Shown here: one piece after another, positions 11,162 through 21,765 of the stretch
How the letters are laid out: each line of letters begins with the position of its first letter
Position numbering within the stretch: the first letter of the stretch is position 1
From: Proteles cristata cristata
Lineage: Eukaryota > Chordata > Mammalia > Carnivora > Hyaenidae
Direction: 5' to 3'
Assembly: GCA_017311185.1 (NCBI GenBank)
Contig: JAESUZ010004906.1
Span: 124,001 to 188,000 of the forward strand
Length of the DNA: 64,000 bases
The notes under the pieces: model-generated
Seen by the model: only the letters and a program-made list of their open reading frames with translations
What the model was told of the DNA's origin: nothing
The model's database searches: none
Translations under genes and position numbers: made by a program

Positions 11162-11174
11162 AAAGACTTATAGA

Positions 11175-11383
11175 GAGGCACCTGGGTGGCTCAGTCAGTG
11201 AAGTGTCTCATCTTTGGCTCAGGTCATGATCTCACAGTTCATGGGTTCAAGCCCTATCTTTGAGCTCTGTGTTAACAGCTGAGAGCCTGAAGCCTGCTTC
11301 AGATTCTGTGTCTCCTTCTCCCCCTGTCCCTTCCTGACTCACTCTGTCTCTCAAAACTAAAATGTTAAAAAAACTTTTTTATA
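11175..11383 (+). mobile_element. SINEC-type SINE, forward
   Basis: The head GGCACCTGGGTGGCTCAGTC and full body are present, with an A-rich tail. Flanks AAAGACTTA (11162-11170) and AAAGACTTG (11385-11393) are a short target duplication with one mismatch. Confidence 0.92.
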
Positions 11384-11523
11384 AAAAGACTTGCAGAAAC
11401 ACTTTAACTTGTTAAGGAGTTAAAGTTTTAAAACTAAAGAAAAATGTAATCTTATTTTATAAATGAATCAACGTTGAGCTTGTTGGTCCAAAAAGGATAT
11501 TGTTAGTGAAGACTGTTAGCGGT

Positions 11524-11825
11524 CTACCAAACTCTGCTCTCTCCAATATGCTTACATTTTCCAGTCTCCATTGCAGTTGACTATACCATGCAACTAAGTT
11601 CTCTCTGGTGGAATAAGAGAGGAATAGTGGTTCACCTTTAGACCTGGCCCACAAAATAATCTCCTTGAAGTACGCCTTCAAGTTCTTTCCTGCACTCCAC
11701 CCCCAGCCATCAGGAAGAGTGGCATCCTGAGTAGCACAAGCTGGTGATGGAACCAGCACATTCACCTTACATCCCGGAATGCTTGTGGGGAGCAGGCTCA
11801 TCTGCTAATTCAGAACATTTACTTG
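11524..11825 (+). mobile_element. MaLR/MLT-type LTR, 5' part
   Basis: CTCTGCTCTCTCCAATATGC, TGCAACTAAGTTCTCTCTGG and AGACCTGGCCCACAAAATAA follow a non-autonomous MaLR-like LTR pattern. The 3' part (AATAAATTCTGTCATGTTTGAGCC) continues after the SINE at 12060-12150. Subfamily not fixed. Confidence 0.5.
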
Positions 11826-12059
11826 GGGGGGGCGGGGGCCTGGGTGGTTCCATCGGTTAAACATCTGACTTCGGACTTCGGCTCAGGCCACGATCTCAGG
11901 GTTCATGGGTTCAAGCCCCACATCAGGCTCTGTGCTGATAGCTCAGCATCTGGAGCCTGTTTTGGATTCTGTGTCTCCTTCTCTCTTTGCCCCTCCCCCA
12001 CTCACGCTCGCTCACATGCACTCTCTCAAATAAAACGATTTAAAAAAATTTTTTTAAAA
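11826..12059 (+). mobile_element. SINEC-type SINE nested in LTR, 14-bp target duplication
   Basis: The head is preceded by extra G residues; the body and TCTCAAATAAAACG tail are typical. Target duplication AGAACATTTACTTG (11812-11825) and AGAACATCCACTTG (12060-12073), two mismatches. Confidence 0.93.
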
Positions 12060-12150
12060 AGAACATCCACTTGAAACTGTAAGGGGAAATAAATTCTGTC
12101 ATGTTTGAGCCACTATATCCTGAGTCAATTTATAACAACCCTTTAGCCTA
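12060..12150 (+). mobile_element. MaLR/MLT-type LTR, 3' part
   Basis: GGGGAAATAAATTCTGTCATG followed by TTTGAGCCACTATATCCTGA resembles the polyadenylation end of MaLR LTRs (AATAAA...TTTAAGCCACT). It rejoins 11524-11825 across the SINE. Confidence 0.5.
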
Positions 12151-12159
12151 ACCTAATTA

Positions 12160-12490
12160 ATACAAGTAGCATTTACTGAGTGCCTAATCTCTACTAGGCA
12201 GTGTGTTAGGGAAGGAAATTTCTAAGACATTATTAACAGCATATTTTCGATCTAGTATTTATTGAGTCCTAATGTGTCAGGCATGGCTAAGCATTTCATG
12301 TTTAAGACCTCATTTATCCTCACAATAGCCCTAAGAAATAGGTACTATTTTTCCCCTTTTACACATGAAGAAACTAAGGCTGGGACAAGTTAAAAAAATT
12401 GGCCCAAGGTCACAGCTAATAAGCATTGGAGCAGGAACAAAACAGAAGTTACACAAAGTCCATGGGACTAACCATTAGGCAACGCTGCCT
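12160..12490 (-). mobile_element. MIR (one full-length and an adjacent partial copy)
   Basis: Plus-strand CATTTACTGAGTGCCTAAT (12172 on) and then a second GTATTTATTGAGTCCTAATG ... CCCTAAGAAATAGGTACTAT ... AAGAAACTAAGGCTGGGACA ... CAAGGTCACAGCTAATAAGC is the MIR consensus reversed. Either two MIRs lie in tandem or one is partly duplicated. Confidence 0.85.
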
Positions 12491-12955
12491 TGGTCAGGTG
12501 CTTTGCCTTTACCATACAAAGGACACATCCAAATGCAATAGACACATCAAGAGCAAGGTCAAAAAAAAAAGTATCTGGTGCAAAAGACTCTGATTAGTGT
12601 GACTTCTAATAGGTATGTTTCCCCATGACTGAAATGATCGTGTTCTGTGTGTCTAGCTTCAGTGGTACACTTTCATACTCACATGAATGCTCTGAAGACC
12701 CATCGAGACAGGCCCTGTGTTCTACAGGGTACACATGAGTGCACTGCGTGAAGGAGTTGGGGCTACAGAAAGGTCAACAGTATCCATCCTGACCTTGAGG
12801 GGCGACAACACACAAGTACCAACAGGAAGCAAGTAAGATGGTAGTTTTCTTTGAAAGATCTCCAGTGGTGATTTAGAGACTAAGTAACCGGGAACATTAA
12901 GTCAGGATTTGGCTTTTTCAAAACTGACCTCTACTGTGGAAGGTATTTTCATAAG
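12491..12955. other. Unique-looking DNA
   Basis: Nothing recognised. Confidence 0.45.
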
Positions 12956-12980
12956 AGTAATTCCCTCAGGGGCGCCCGGG

Positions 12981-12992
12981 TGGCTTAGTCGG
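12981..12992 (+). promoter_or_regulatory. RNA polymerase III A box in SINE
   Basis: TGGCTTAGTCGG fits the tRNA A-box pattern TRGYNNARNNG. It lies at the usual place in the tRNA-like head. Confidence 0.75.
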
Positions 12993-13036
12993 TTGAGCGT
13001 CCGACTTTCACTTAGGTCATGATCTCGCGGTTCGTG

Positions 13037-13047
13037 GGTTCGAGCCC
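13037..13047 (+). promoter_or_regulatory. RNA polymerase III B box in SINE
   Basis: GGTTCGAGCCC is a perfect B box (GGTTCGANNCC), 45 nt after the A box. Whether the copy is transcribed cannot be seen. Confidence 0.8.
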
Positions 13048-13338
13048 CGCGTCGGGCTCTGTGCTGACTGCCGGCTCAGAGCCTGGAGCCTGTTTCAGTC
13101 TGTGACTCCCTCTCTCTCTGACCCTCCCCTGCTCACACTGTCTCTCTCGCTCTCCTAGAAATAAACAAAACATTTTAAAAAAAAAAAGTAATTCCCTCAG
13201 TAAATATTACATATTTTGATACTCTTTATAGAATGATAGGTGTATAAATCACAGGACACAAGGACATTGAATGGAGCAGTAATGGTGGTCTGCGTTGGAA
13301 TATCCTTGTATAGTGCTCTTAGAATGTAGATTATTAAG

Positions 13339-13553
13339 GGGGTGCCTGGGTGGCTCAGTCAGTTAAGTATACAACTCTTTATTTTGACTCAGGTCACGAT
13401 CTCACAATTTGCGGGTTTGAGCCCTGCACCAGGTTTTATACAGTTAGTGCAGACCCTCCTTCATATCCTCTGTCCCTTCTCTCTGCCCCTCTCCTGCTCA
13501 CCAACTTGCACACTCAGGAGCTCTCATAATAAAAAAAAATTTTTTTTTTAAAG
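13339..13553 (+). mobile_element. SINEC-type SINE, forward, older
   Basis: The head GGTGCCTGGGTGGCTCAGTC is present, the body has many changes and the tail is AATAAAAAAAAATTTTTT. Flanks GAATGTAGATTATTAAG (13322-13338) and GAATGTAGATTAAG (13554-13567) share the target duplication GAATGTAGATTA. Confidence 0.9.
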
Positions 13554-13567
13554 GAATGTAGATTAAG

Positions 13568-14561
13568 AATAGTATTTGAATTTGCTGGACTTGGCAAAAT
13601 CAAGGCCCTCATCAGTGGATACACCTATACATGGACACACCTAAAACTAATTCCTTTAAATTACTCTCCAGTTACAATTTAGACTGAAATGTGCCTGTTT
13701 TTAATTAAGGCAGCTGTTTGTTTTGCTACAAATGTTATTACCACCATTGAAGCTCATAATATAAGTGGATTTCAAATAACAGGGTGCCTTTGAAATCTGA
13801 ATTCTCCTATCTGGATTCATATTTGCTTGGCTTGACATCCTGCCTTTTGTAGCATCAGCTTTGGGCTCAGACTTGTCCTTTGAACATGGTCTTCTGCTGA
13901 GTCTCTTGCTCCTTACACGGCTACATGGCTAACTTTCCTAGGAGTATTTGGGCCAGCCAAACATGGTCTCTGAGTGGACACTGCAAAATAGAGTATCATC
14001 CTGCTACAGCCTCCTTCACCTTCGCCTGCACCTTTACATTTTTTATAGGCCTACATGATTCCCTATAAGCCATACAGAAACTCAGGCCCCAAAGAAACCG
14101 ACAAGAAAGGCAGAGGATTTTACTTTTGTTTCTTGAGGGCCTCCCAGCCAAGTGCCCTCAACCATAAGCTTCTCCATTCCTACCTTATGAATTGTTGAGA
14201 GTTGTTAGATTCCAGAGCATTCACTGGACGTTTTTTAATGGGTAGTGTTTTTATGCCTTAACAGATACATAACCACTCTCCACTTTACTTCTTACGTATC
14301 GGATTTTATTTCAATGTGGGAAGCTGAGGTAGGTAAGCCCTACCTTCTTGTGTGTTTTTGTTCATGTGTCAGTCCTCAGGGAAGCAGATGCCAAGATAAA
14401 ATTTAAATCACAAGAGATACATTGAGGGTAACACTTATCAAAGATAAAGAGGAAACAAAGACTTGTTTCAGACCAGCAATAAAGGCCTGACACCTCTTAA
14501 GAGAGAAGGGAAAAGAAGGGTGAGTAGGTAGGAAAAGCTTTACCCTGTGGTGTGGCTCTTT
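13568..14561. other. Unique-looking DNA
   Basis: About 1 kb without a recognised repeat or credible ORF. Confidence 0.45.
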
Positions 14562-14765
14562 GGAGGCACCTGGGTGGCTCAGTCGGTTGTGCCAAACTTC
14601 AGCTCAGATCATGATCTCACAGTTCGTGAGTTCGAGCCCCATGTCGGGCTCTGTGCTGACAGCTCAGAGCCTAGAGCCTGCTTTGGATTCTGTGTCTCCC
14701 CCTCTCTCTCTGCCGCTCCTCTGCTTGCACTCTCTCCCAAAAATAAATAAACATTAAAAAATAAA
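14562..14765 (+). mobile_element. SINEC-type SINE, forward
   Basis: Head GGCACCTGGGTGGCTCAGTC, B box AGTTCGAGCCCC and tail AAAAATAAATAAACATTAAA. A few bases around the A box are changed (GGTTGTGCCAAAC). No clear target duplication. Confidence 0.93.
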
Positions 14766-15141
14766 GAGCCTCAGACAGCACAGCGGGATGCCAGAGTCCA
14801 ACCTGTCTGTGGGAGTGTCCTTGCACTGGGCAGAAATGGTCAGGCCCACTATCCCACCAAGCCTGCTCATCTCAAGGAGAACATGCACCCAGCTCATGCA
14901 CCTAGCTCAAACACAGTAGATCCCAAAGACCTAAGGCTGAAGACTTATCGGCTGCCTGCACTCCTCAAGGCAGGTTCTCTCTTAAGAAAAGAAGTGTGGA
15001 GGGCCTCCAGGATGACCTCGTTTGGGGGGTGAAATTGAGGCTTGACTTCAAATGTTCCTTTTGAGAGAGAAACTTCAGTCAGGGTATGGGAAAGTAAAGT
15101 CAGGGAAGGGAGCCGACCAAGAAAGTGTGACTTACTGTATT
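14766..15141. other. Unique-looking DNA
   Basis: Nothing recognised. Confidence 0.4.
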
Positions 15142-15712
15142 AGCTTTCTGTTCCTGTCGTAACAAACTTAGTAGCTTCATCAGCATGAGTTTAGTAGCTC
15201 CATTTCCACAGGTCAGGAGTCCTGGCACTGCAGGGCTGAGCTGCTTCCTGCTGAGGGTCACGTAGGACTGAAACAGGTGCTGGCAGTTCTGGGCTTTTAT
15301 TTAGAGGCTCTGAGGGCCACTATTCCAGGCTCACCTGAGTTAGTGGCAGAATCCAGTTTTGTGTGGTTGCAGGTCCCATTTTGCTGGCTGTCAACTGGCG
15401 GCCACCCTTAGCTCCTGAGGCCTTTATCTGGTCCTTCGGTCTCAGAGCCAGCAACGATGCATCAATTCCTTCACAAGCTTCAAGTTTTTCTGACTTCTTG
15501 TGCTAGATCTCTTCTGCTTCCAGCTGGAGAAAATTCTCTGCTTATGGGTACCTGTGATTCAAAAATTGGACCCACCTAAGTAATCTGGGATAACCTCCAT
15601 ATGATCTAGAACCTTAATTACATCTGCAAAGTCTCCTCCTATAACAATTTCACAGGTGCCAAGGATTAGGGTGTGGCCATCTTGGGTACCATCCTTCTGC
15701 CTACTACAATTA
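15142..15712 (-). mobile_element. MaLR (MLT1-type) LTR, reverse
   Basis: The plus strand begins TGTATTAGCTTTCTGTTCCTG and ends GGTACCATCCTTCTGCCTACTA. Inside are ATCTGGGATAACCTCCATAT, CCTTAATTACATCTGCAAAG and CAAGGATTAGGGTGTGGCCA, which are the reversed MLT1 landmarks. Near full length, old and non-coding. Confidence 0.75.
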
Positions 15713-16080
15713 TTAAGCAGATTACCACTGTCGGCACCTGAGTCTCAACTATGCTAGAGAACTCTGGGAGAAAGTAAACGATCTAGCCCAGACTTGTCCC
15801 CTGAACAGTCAAGAAGCTGGGGTATTTAGCCTTCAGATCTCATCACCTAAGGGCATTAACTTCTAGCCTGCCCCATGGTGAGTGTGCCTTAAGCTGTAGA
15901 GTCCTGGGTGCATCCCTTCAGCATATGCTAAGATAGTAAGCGCTGAGAAGAATTGGGTGGGATACTGACAGCTTCTGTGAAAATGTGCTTATGTCAGTGA
16001 GTTCAAAGTGGACCCAATCATCTTTTTTCCCCCAAGGAAATCTTGATCTGTTGATCCCAAACTTTCCATTTTAGAAGAAG

Positions 16081-16303
16081 GGGGTGGGGGCGCCTGGGTG
16101 GCTTAGTCGGTTAAGCGTCCGACTTTCGCTTAGGTCATGATATCGCGGTTCGTGGGTTCGGGCCCCGCGTCGGGCTCTGTGCTGACTGCCAGCTCAGAGC
16201 CTGGAGCCTGTTTCAGTCTGTGACTCCCTCTCTCTCTGACCCTCCCCTGCTCATGCTGTCTCTCTCTCTCTCTCCTAGAAATAAATAAAACGTTAAAAAA
16301 AAA
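16081..16303 (+). mobile_element. Young SINEC-type SINE with 11-bp target duplication
   Basis: Belongs to the GGCTTAGTCGG / CTTAGGTCATG subfamily. The B box has one change (GGTTCGGGCCCC). Target duplication TTTAGAAGAAG at 16070-16080 and 16304-16314, identical. Confidence 0.95.
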
Positions 16304-16314
16304 TTTAGAAGAAG

Positions 16315-16914
16315 CGAGTGGAAAACAGATGACAAACCTTACTTAAGCCTCAATCCTAATCCTCAGGCTCCAACGCAATCTTTTGCCAGACCCCCAATCA
16401 TGGGTTATGAGGTTCATGCCCAACTATTAGTAAAATGGAACTTCACTTCATTTGCTACTAGATTCTTTATTTGTAAGATTTCCATTGAAACCTACAAGGA
16501 GGTGTGATTAACAGGATAGGATCCAGATATCATAATGTCACAAAAATCTACCTCTGGTCCTTATAAGCATCTGCAACTATTAAAGGTGGCCTACATTTAC
16601 AAAGAGCTGAAATAGCTTTCTCTGGAAGCAAAAATGTAAAGCAGTGGCACTAAAGCAACTGGTGAAGTGGTTCCCACCCCATTATCTACAAACACTGGGA
16701 CAATGAATAAAAATGGGCACTCAGCTGCAGACTCCAATTCTCAATATGTTTTGGAATAGTTTGGTGGGTAAAGTTCCCCATTTATGACAAACTCACCACC
16801 ATATTTTTTGGTTGAACTTTCCAAGCCCAGTCCATATCACAACAGTATCCTCAACATGTGGTCTGAGGCTGCTAAAATTACCCCTGCTTTTGAGCTTTTG
16901 AGCATAGGCCAACA
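16315..16914. other. Unique-looking DNA
   Basis: Nothing recognised. Confidence 0.4.
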
Positions 16915-17085
16915 GTGTAAGATCAAAAGGAACAGCCTTGGGGTCAGACAAACCCGGGTTAGTCTCAGATTCCCTACCTACCTCATGTAGAACCCTGGCT
17001 CACCTCATCTTGCTAAATATAAAGGTGGTTGAAAGGTCTCAGTGAAATAATACCTGTAAAGCAAATAGCCGCAACAGCTAATGTG
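16915..17085 (+). mobile_element. MIR fragment
   Basis: GGGGTCAGACAAACCCGGGTT begins a MIR tRNA-end pattern. AAATATAAAGGTGGTTGAAAG and AATACCTGTAAAGCAAATAG are the core and 3' part. Confidence 0.65.
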
Positions 17086-18591
17086 TATTTAGAAATCAAT
17101 GAGTCACATTTTCTTCAAGTAATATTGGTGCAGGTACCTTCTAACACGTACAGAGTGCTATTGGTTTTTGTTTGTTTCTTCATAATGTTCCTTTGAGTTG
17201 GACCCAGTTCAAGTAAGTGTTGTGATGTCATCTCTCATTGTCCTAACTCTACCTGCACCTGCTTAAGGGCTAGAAGATGCTCTGGGTCTGCACACCCTGC
17301 TTCCACGCCAAGTCAGAGCAGCTGCTCTCTACCTCACAGGGAAAGAAATATGCCCTGAGCCCTGTATGTACATGGCAGAAGTTCTTATTTATCCAACAGA
17401 AAGATTATCTTTTTTGAGTGTTAATAAGCTCATCATCAGGTTTAGGAAATGAAAGCACATGTTAATGCTCACTTCTCCTCCTGGAGAAGAAAATGCACCT
17501 TTCCTACTCATCAGAAAATAAGTTTGGCATCACAGTGGTCTTTCTATGCCTCTGCTCTCAGGAATTGTGATAGTTAACTGAGAACTGACTGTGTAAGGGC
17601 CACTTCCCAGATGTTTAAATGCATCAAAGCATTTTCTTTGATCTCCTCATTTATAGGCCCATCTAATTTCCCACATCCAGCTTCTATAAACAAACTTCCA
17701 GAGTGTTAGGTCCTCTGGATGTGAATTAAAATGCCATGCCCTGTGTAGCAAGACACCTTAGCTGTTTTGTATCAGCTATTTTTGAGTGGTGCGTAATAGA
17801 GGTAGCCCCCAGCTGTGTGTTTTTGGAAAATTGAGAATCCTGTCATTTAATTAACCTCCAAGGCATGCTTTAGTTTTGCTAAAAATAAATTTAGCGACAA
17901 TTTTGATAGCATACAGAAATGTCTTCACCTCCAAAAGAACTGATAGAGTAGCCAAGTACAATGCTGTTGTCTAAATTAATATAACAGTTTAAGAGGAAAA
18001 GTAAACATATTTACTAAATATTCACTTACAGATCATTGTGCCAAATGCTGATGATTTTTATAAAGTACAACCAAATCATACCCCCAGGGAGTTTACAACC
18101 AAATAGAAAAAATAAGATTATATTAAACATATTAAGCATCGAGGAGGACACCATAGGATAAGATTAAATGCCAACTGGAACACCTACAAACATTCTTAAT
18201 AAAATTAAAACAAGAACTTCAAGATTGTCAATCAGGGAGAATTTCTTTATGGGGACCTTATGTCCCTGGCTTTCTTTACCTTTCTTTTTAGGATGTATTG
18301 CTAATGGCCTACTGGAAAGGAGAAGAAAAGCCCAAGTAGTGGGATTTAAGCAGCATATAACCCCAATAAAGTTCAAGTTTAAATCAGGAAAATCCCAATT
18401 TCCTTCATGACTCATGCCAATCTGAAATGAGGTGAAAAACTAAACTGGGCTGAAAAATATAGAGACTGGAAGGACAAAAGAGAAATTACCTATAATTTGT
18501 TAATTGAATCTATTAGTCATATTTTCTTTGATAATTCTATGCCTTTTATTCAGTTATTTCAAAAATGTTTGCTGTTCAAAATGTACATTTT
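17086..18591. other. Unique-looking DNA, 1.5 kb
   Basis: Around 18040-18120 (GTGCCAAATGCTGATG ... GGGAGTTTACAACC) a faint L2-like 3' end can be seen. The ORFs on both strands at 18164-18415 overlap exactly and carry no motif; they are probably chance. Confidence 0.4.
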
Positions 18592-18606
18592 AAAAAATCC
18601 ATACAA

Positions 18607-18834
18607 GGGGCGCCTGGGTGGCTTAGTCGGTTAAGCGTCCGACTTTTGCTTGGGTCATGATCTCGCGGTTCGTGGGTTCGAGCCCCGCGTCGGGCTCTGT
18701 GCTGACTGCCAGCTCAGAGCCTGGAGCCTGTTTCAGTCTGTGACTCCCTCTCTCTCTGACCCTCCCCTGCTCACGCTGTCTCTCTCTCTCTCTCTAGAAA
18801 TAAATAAAAACATTTAAAAAAATAAATAAAAAAT
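18607..18834 (+). mobile_element. Young SINEC-type SINE with 15-bp target duplication
   Basis: Perfect A and B boxes and CGCGGTTCGTGGGTTCGAG core. Target duplication AAAAAATCCATACAA at 18592-18606 and 18835-18849, identical. Same subfamily as 12970 and 16081. Confidence 0.96.
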
Positions 18835-19205
18835 AAAAAATCCATACAAAACTGTAATTCATTTTAAAACCAGACAGAAATGGTGGAAAAGGATTTTGAA
18901 AAAAGTTCACTGAAAATAAAAAGAATGCCGCCCCCCAAAAACAAAACAAACAAGCAAACAAAAACCTTTTAACATGAAAGCCTAAATACAGCAGGTACAA
19001 ATTTTCCTTGAGCTCTTCGTTGCAATTTGCGCCGTAAGGTGAACAGGCTAAAGTAGAAAACAAAAAGATACTTTGTCCGCATTTGCATCATGAGTTGCTC
19101 ATCGGCACCTCACGGCGGCACCAGCAGCTCAGCCTGTCCTTCAGCTATTTGTTAAACCAGAGGGCTGGACACGTGAGGTGTATGGTCTCATCACATACAC
19201 ATATG

Positions 19206-19207
<2 letters not shown>

Positions 19208-19254
<47 letters not shown>
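19208..19254 (+). repeat. (TG)n microsatellite, about 23 units, uninterrupted
   Basis: A pure run preceded by the near-complementary CACATACACATATGCA. A long uninterrupted dinucleotide is usually length-polymorphic and can adopt Z-DNA. Confidence 0.95.
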
Positions 19255-19260
<6 letters not shown>

Positions 19261-19571
19261 GTATATATCTTCATACAGAATCCATACAAGGCAACCCCTC
19301 AATCTAGATCCGTATGTAGCTAAATACCTTGTTTTTCCCTCCCATCACTTGAAACCTCATTTGGATACTTCTAAGTCCAAGTCCCCAGGAGAGGCAGGAG
19401 TTACTTTTCCTGCTCAGACTCATGTCTCCTGAATTCTGGTTCCCTATCTGAGAGTCTTGCCTCCTTCCCAAGTAATTAACATAATACCCACCTCCTTGAG
19501 GATGGAACCTACCACTCTTCCTACCACTATTACTATTACTTGTAATGTTACTGCTGATGTTACTACTACTA

Positions 19572-19637
19572 CTAATTGGTACTATTTATAGAACACTGAT
19601 GCTAGGTGCCGTGTTGAACCCTTTATTTAAATTATTT
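19572..19637 (-). mobile_element. MIR, first part (split by SINE)
   Basis: TATTTATAGAACACTGATGC then TAGGTGCCGTGTTGAACCCTT is the reversed MIR 3' end. It continues after the SINE. Confidence 0.65.
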
Positions 19638-19845
19638 GGGGGGGGGGGTGCCTGGGTGGCTCAGTTGGTTAAGCATCTGACTCTTAGTTTTGGCTCAGGT
19701 CCTGATCTCAACGGTTTGTGAGTTTCCGCCCCACAACAGACTCTGTACTGACAGTGCGGAGCCTACCTGGGATTCTCTCTTTCTTTATTACTTCTTCCCT
19801 GCTTGCACTCTCTCTCTCTCTTAAAATAAATGAGTAAGCTTTAAA
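19638..19845 (+). mobile_element. SINEC-type SINE nested in MIR, 9-bp target duplication
   Basis: Head GGGTGCCTGGGTGGCTCAGT and TTAAAATAAATGAGTAAGC tail. Target duplication AAATTATTT at 19629-19637 and 19846-19854. Several B-box changes mark it as older. Confidence 0.92.
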
Positions 19846-19854
19846 AAATTATTT

Positions 19855-20005
19855 TATTTTATTCTCACTACAACTTTATAAGGATATATGGTTTAAAGAG
19901 GTTAGGTAATTAGCCCAACACCAGGAAGTATGAGAGCTGAAATTTTCATGAAGGCCTGTCTGATTCCGTATCTAATGATCCTCCCCATTACACAATACTA
20001 TCCCC
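19855..20005 (-). mobile_element. MIR, second part
   Basis: CTCACTACAACTTTATAAGG ... AAGAGGTTAGGTAATTAGCC ... AGTATGAGAGCTGAAATTTT is the reversed MIR core and tRNA end, continuous with 19572-19637. Confidence 0.7.
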
Positions 20006-20635
20006 TTGAGGCCCATCCCATAACTTGAAGACAATGATATCAAACTCTCTCCATTCATAAGATGGTTTGGATTGTGTGATGATTTACTACAGGGCAAAGA
20101 CAAGACAATAATCATGCTGTTTAGACAGTAATTGCTACCTAAATATCATGTTTTTCCTCATCCCAGTGATGGGATGATGGGGTGCCACCATCGGTTAATG
20201 TAAATTATGGTCTGTTAATGGCCCAGACATTTTCAAATAAATATACCTGAGCCAGGTAAGATTCAGACATAGGGGAAGACAAGTCCTTGCCAACCCTTTG
20301 TTGCTCCTGATTTTCTTATAAAGAGGTATAATTATTATCAAGCTGATTCTGACACCAAACTTTGGTTTTCAGTGACTCTCATCAAATTCCCCTGATTATA
20401 GGTTTGTTACTCCCTCAGTCCTCCTAATTGTGCTTGGCTTGCTGTTGCACGACCTGCCATGACCACCACCGGGACTTAAACAGCACCTCTTTAGACATAC
20501 TAAGCATGAGACTCCCATATTTATAAATAAAAGATATAATTGGCTCTTACAGTGACAGACAGCCTTGGATTCTTTTTACAAATACAGAGATTGTTCCACC
20601 AAACTATCCAAATAACAGGTTGGGTGTTTTGCCCC
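20006..20635. other. Unique-looking DNA
   Basis: Nothing recognised. Confidence 0.4.
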
Positions 20636-20850
20636 AACTCAACAAACATTAATTGAGGACTATGGGGCCATTCACTGTACTGGGTGCTGGGGGCAGAAAG
20701 GTAAATGAGCTTTGTGCCCAGGAGTTGTCTGGTGATAGAGATCATTACACATCACATGGTGTCAGCAGAATAGACTTCATGATGAGATAGAGGGTCAGAA
20801 GTGCTCTGCCAGCACAAGGAAATAGCATGTGCAGCAACTTGTACGTTCAG
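20636..20850 (-). mobile_element. LINE/L2 3' end
   Basis: Plus strand CAACTCAACAAACATTAATTG, CACTGTACTGGGTGCTGGGG and GGAAATAGCATGTGCAGCAA are the reversed L2 3' terminal region. Confidence 0.65.
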
Positions 20851-21284
20851 GGATTCTTACTCAATTTGAGTAGAAACTCTGAAGAACACAGTTCAAATAG
20901 CAACCATACTTTACCACAGAGCACTGCATTCATCTACAGCTAGAAAAATGACACCTGGAATCAAAAATCTTTCTTGTGAAAGAAAAAGACAGTCTTCACA
21001 AATGCACTAACTTTGCATTTGACACCTACTTGCTTAGGTGATGATTCTTCTCTATTGGCTTCATGGCTGTCCCCAAACAAGCTGACGGTATATTCTGGCA
21101 AAAGAGAGGACTCTCAGATAATAAATTCTGAGGGCTCTTATCTCCACTAATGTCTTGCAGTGTGGTTTCACAACATGAAACCCCTTTACAATGCCTTATA
21201 GAATACACTCAGAGAGCAAAAATTTAAATATAAGCCCTCTTGAAGGTATTAATGAAAAAATATCTAAAATGAGGACCTTTTTCT

Positions 21285-21465
21285 AATAGCAAGTACTATA
21301 TATTAAACACTTTTGTGTAATCATTCATTTCATCCCCACAGTAGTATGAGCTAGGGAGTAGCATTCTATCCCTTGACAGTTGAGGAAACTAAACTAAAGG
21401 ATCAGAGGAATGGAGAAACTTCAAGTCAGCCTGAGTCAGGATGGAAATCTAAGACTGCTCATCTT
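21285..21465 (-). mobile_element. MIR fragment
   Basis: AATCATTCATTTCATCCCCAC ... CTTGACAGTTGAGGAAACTA ... CCTGAGTCAGGATGGAAATC matches the reversed MIR core. Confidence 0.7.
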
Positions 21466-21575
21466 CAGACAAATCAGGTCCAAGTGGCATGAGTAAAGAC
21501 TAGGTAAAAATGCCTGATACCAGAAAGTTTCCTAGGGGAAAAAGGAAGAAGTAGATCGAAAAGGGAACACTTTAG

Positions 21576-21765
21576 TGGGATGCCTCAGTGGGTTAAGCGC
21601 TGGACTTTGGCTCAGGTCATGATCTCACGATTCATGAGTTCAAGCCCTGCTTTGGGCTCTGTGCTGATTCAGATTCTGTGTCTCCCTCTTTCTCTGCTCC
21701 TTTCTGGCTCATGTTCTATCTCTCAAAATTAAATAAACATTTAAATTTTTTTTTAAAAAAAATTA
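21576..21765 (+). mobile_element. SINEC-type SINE, forward, internally deleted
   Basis: The head has lost the TGGGTGGC part (GGATGCCTCAGTGGGTTAAG), so the A box is disrupted. The GCTCTGTGCTGA-to-CAGATTCTG segment is shortened. The B-box region reads GAGTTCAAGCCCT. Confidence 0.9.

Larger units (their letters stand above)
12970..13186 (+). mobile_element. Well-preserved SINEC-type SINE with perfect 14-bp target duplication
   Basis: Intact A and B boxes, a CGCGGTTCGTGGG core and the CTAGAAATAAACAAAACATT tail. Target duplication AGTAATTCCCTCAG is identical at 12956-12969 and 13187-13200. It shares diagnostic differences with the copies at 16081, 18607, 49002 and 49455 (GGCTTAGTCGG, CTTAGGTCATG or CTTGGGTCATG, GTTTCAGTCTGTGACTCC), so it belongs to a young subfamily. 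Confidence 0.96.

Noticed and set aside
12970..13050. tRNA gene
   Set aside because: The A and B boxes belong to a SINE head; there is no cloverleaf with a proper anticodon arm and acceptor stem, and the sequence continues into the SINE body.
18164..18415. Overlapping ORFs on both strands
   Set aside because: Mirror-image ORFs of nearly the same extent usually reflect a chance lack of stops in both strands.
19178..19432. ORF with (CV)n
   Set aside because: A product of the TG microsatellite.
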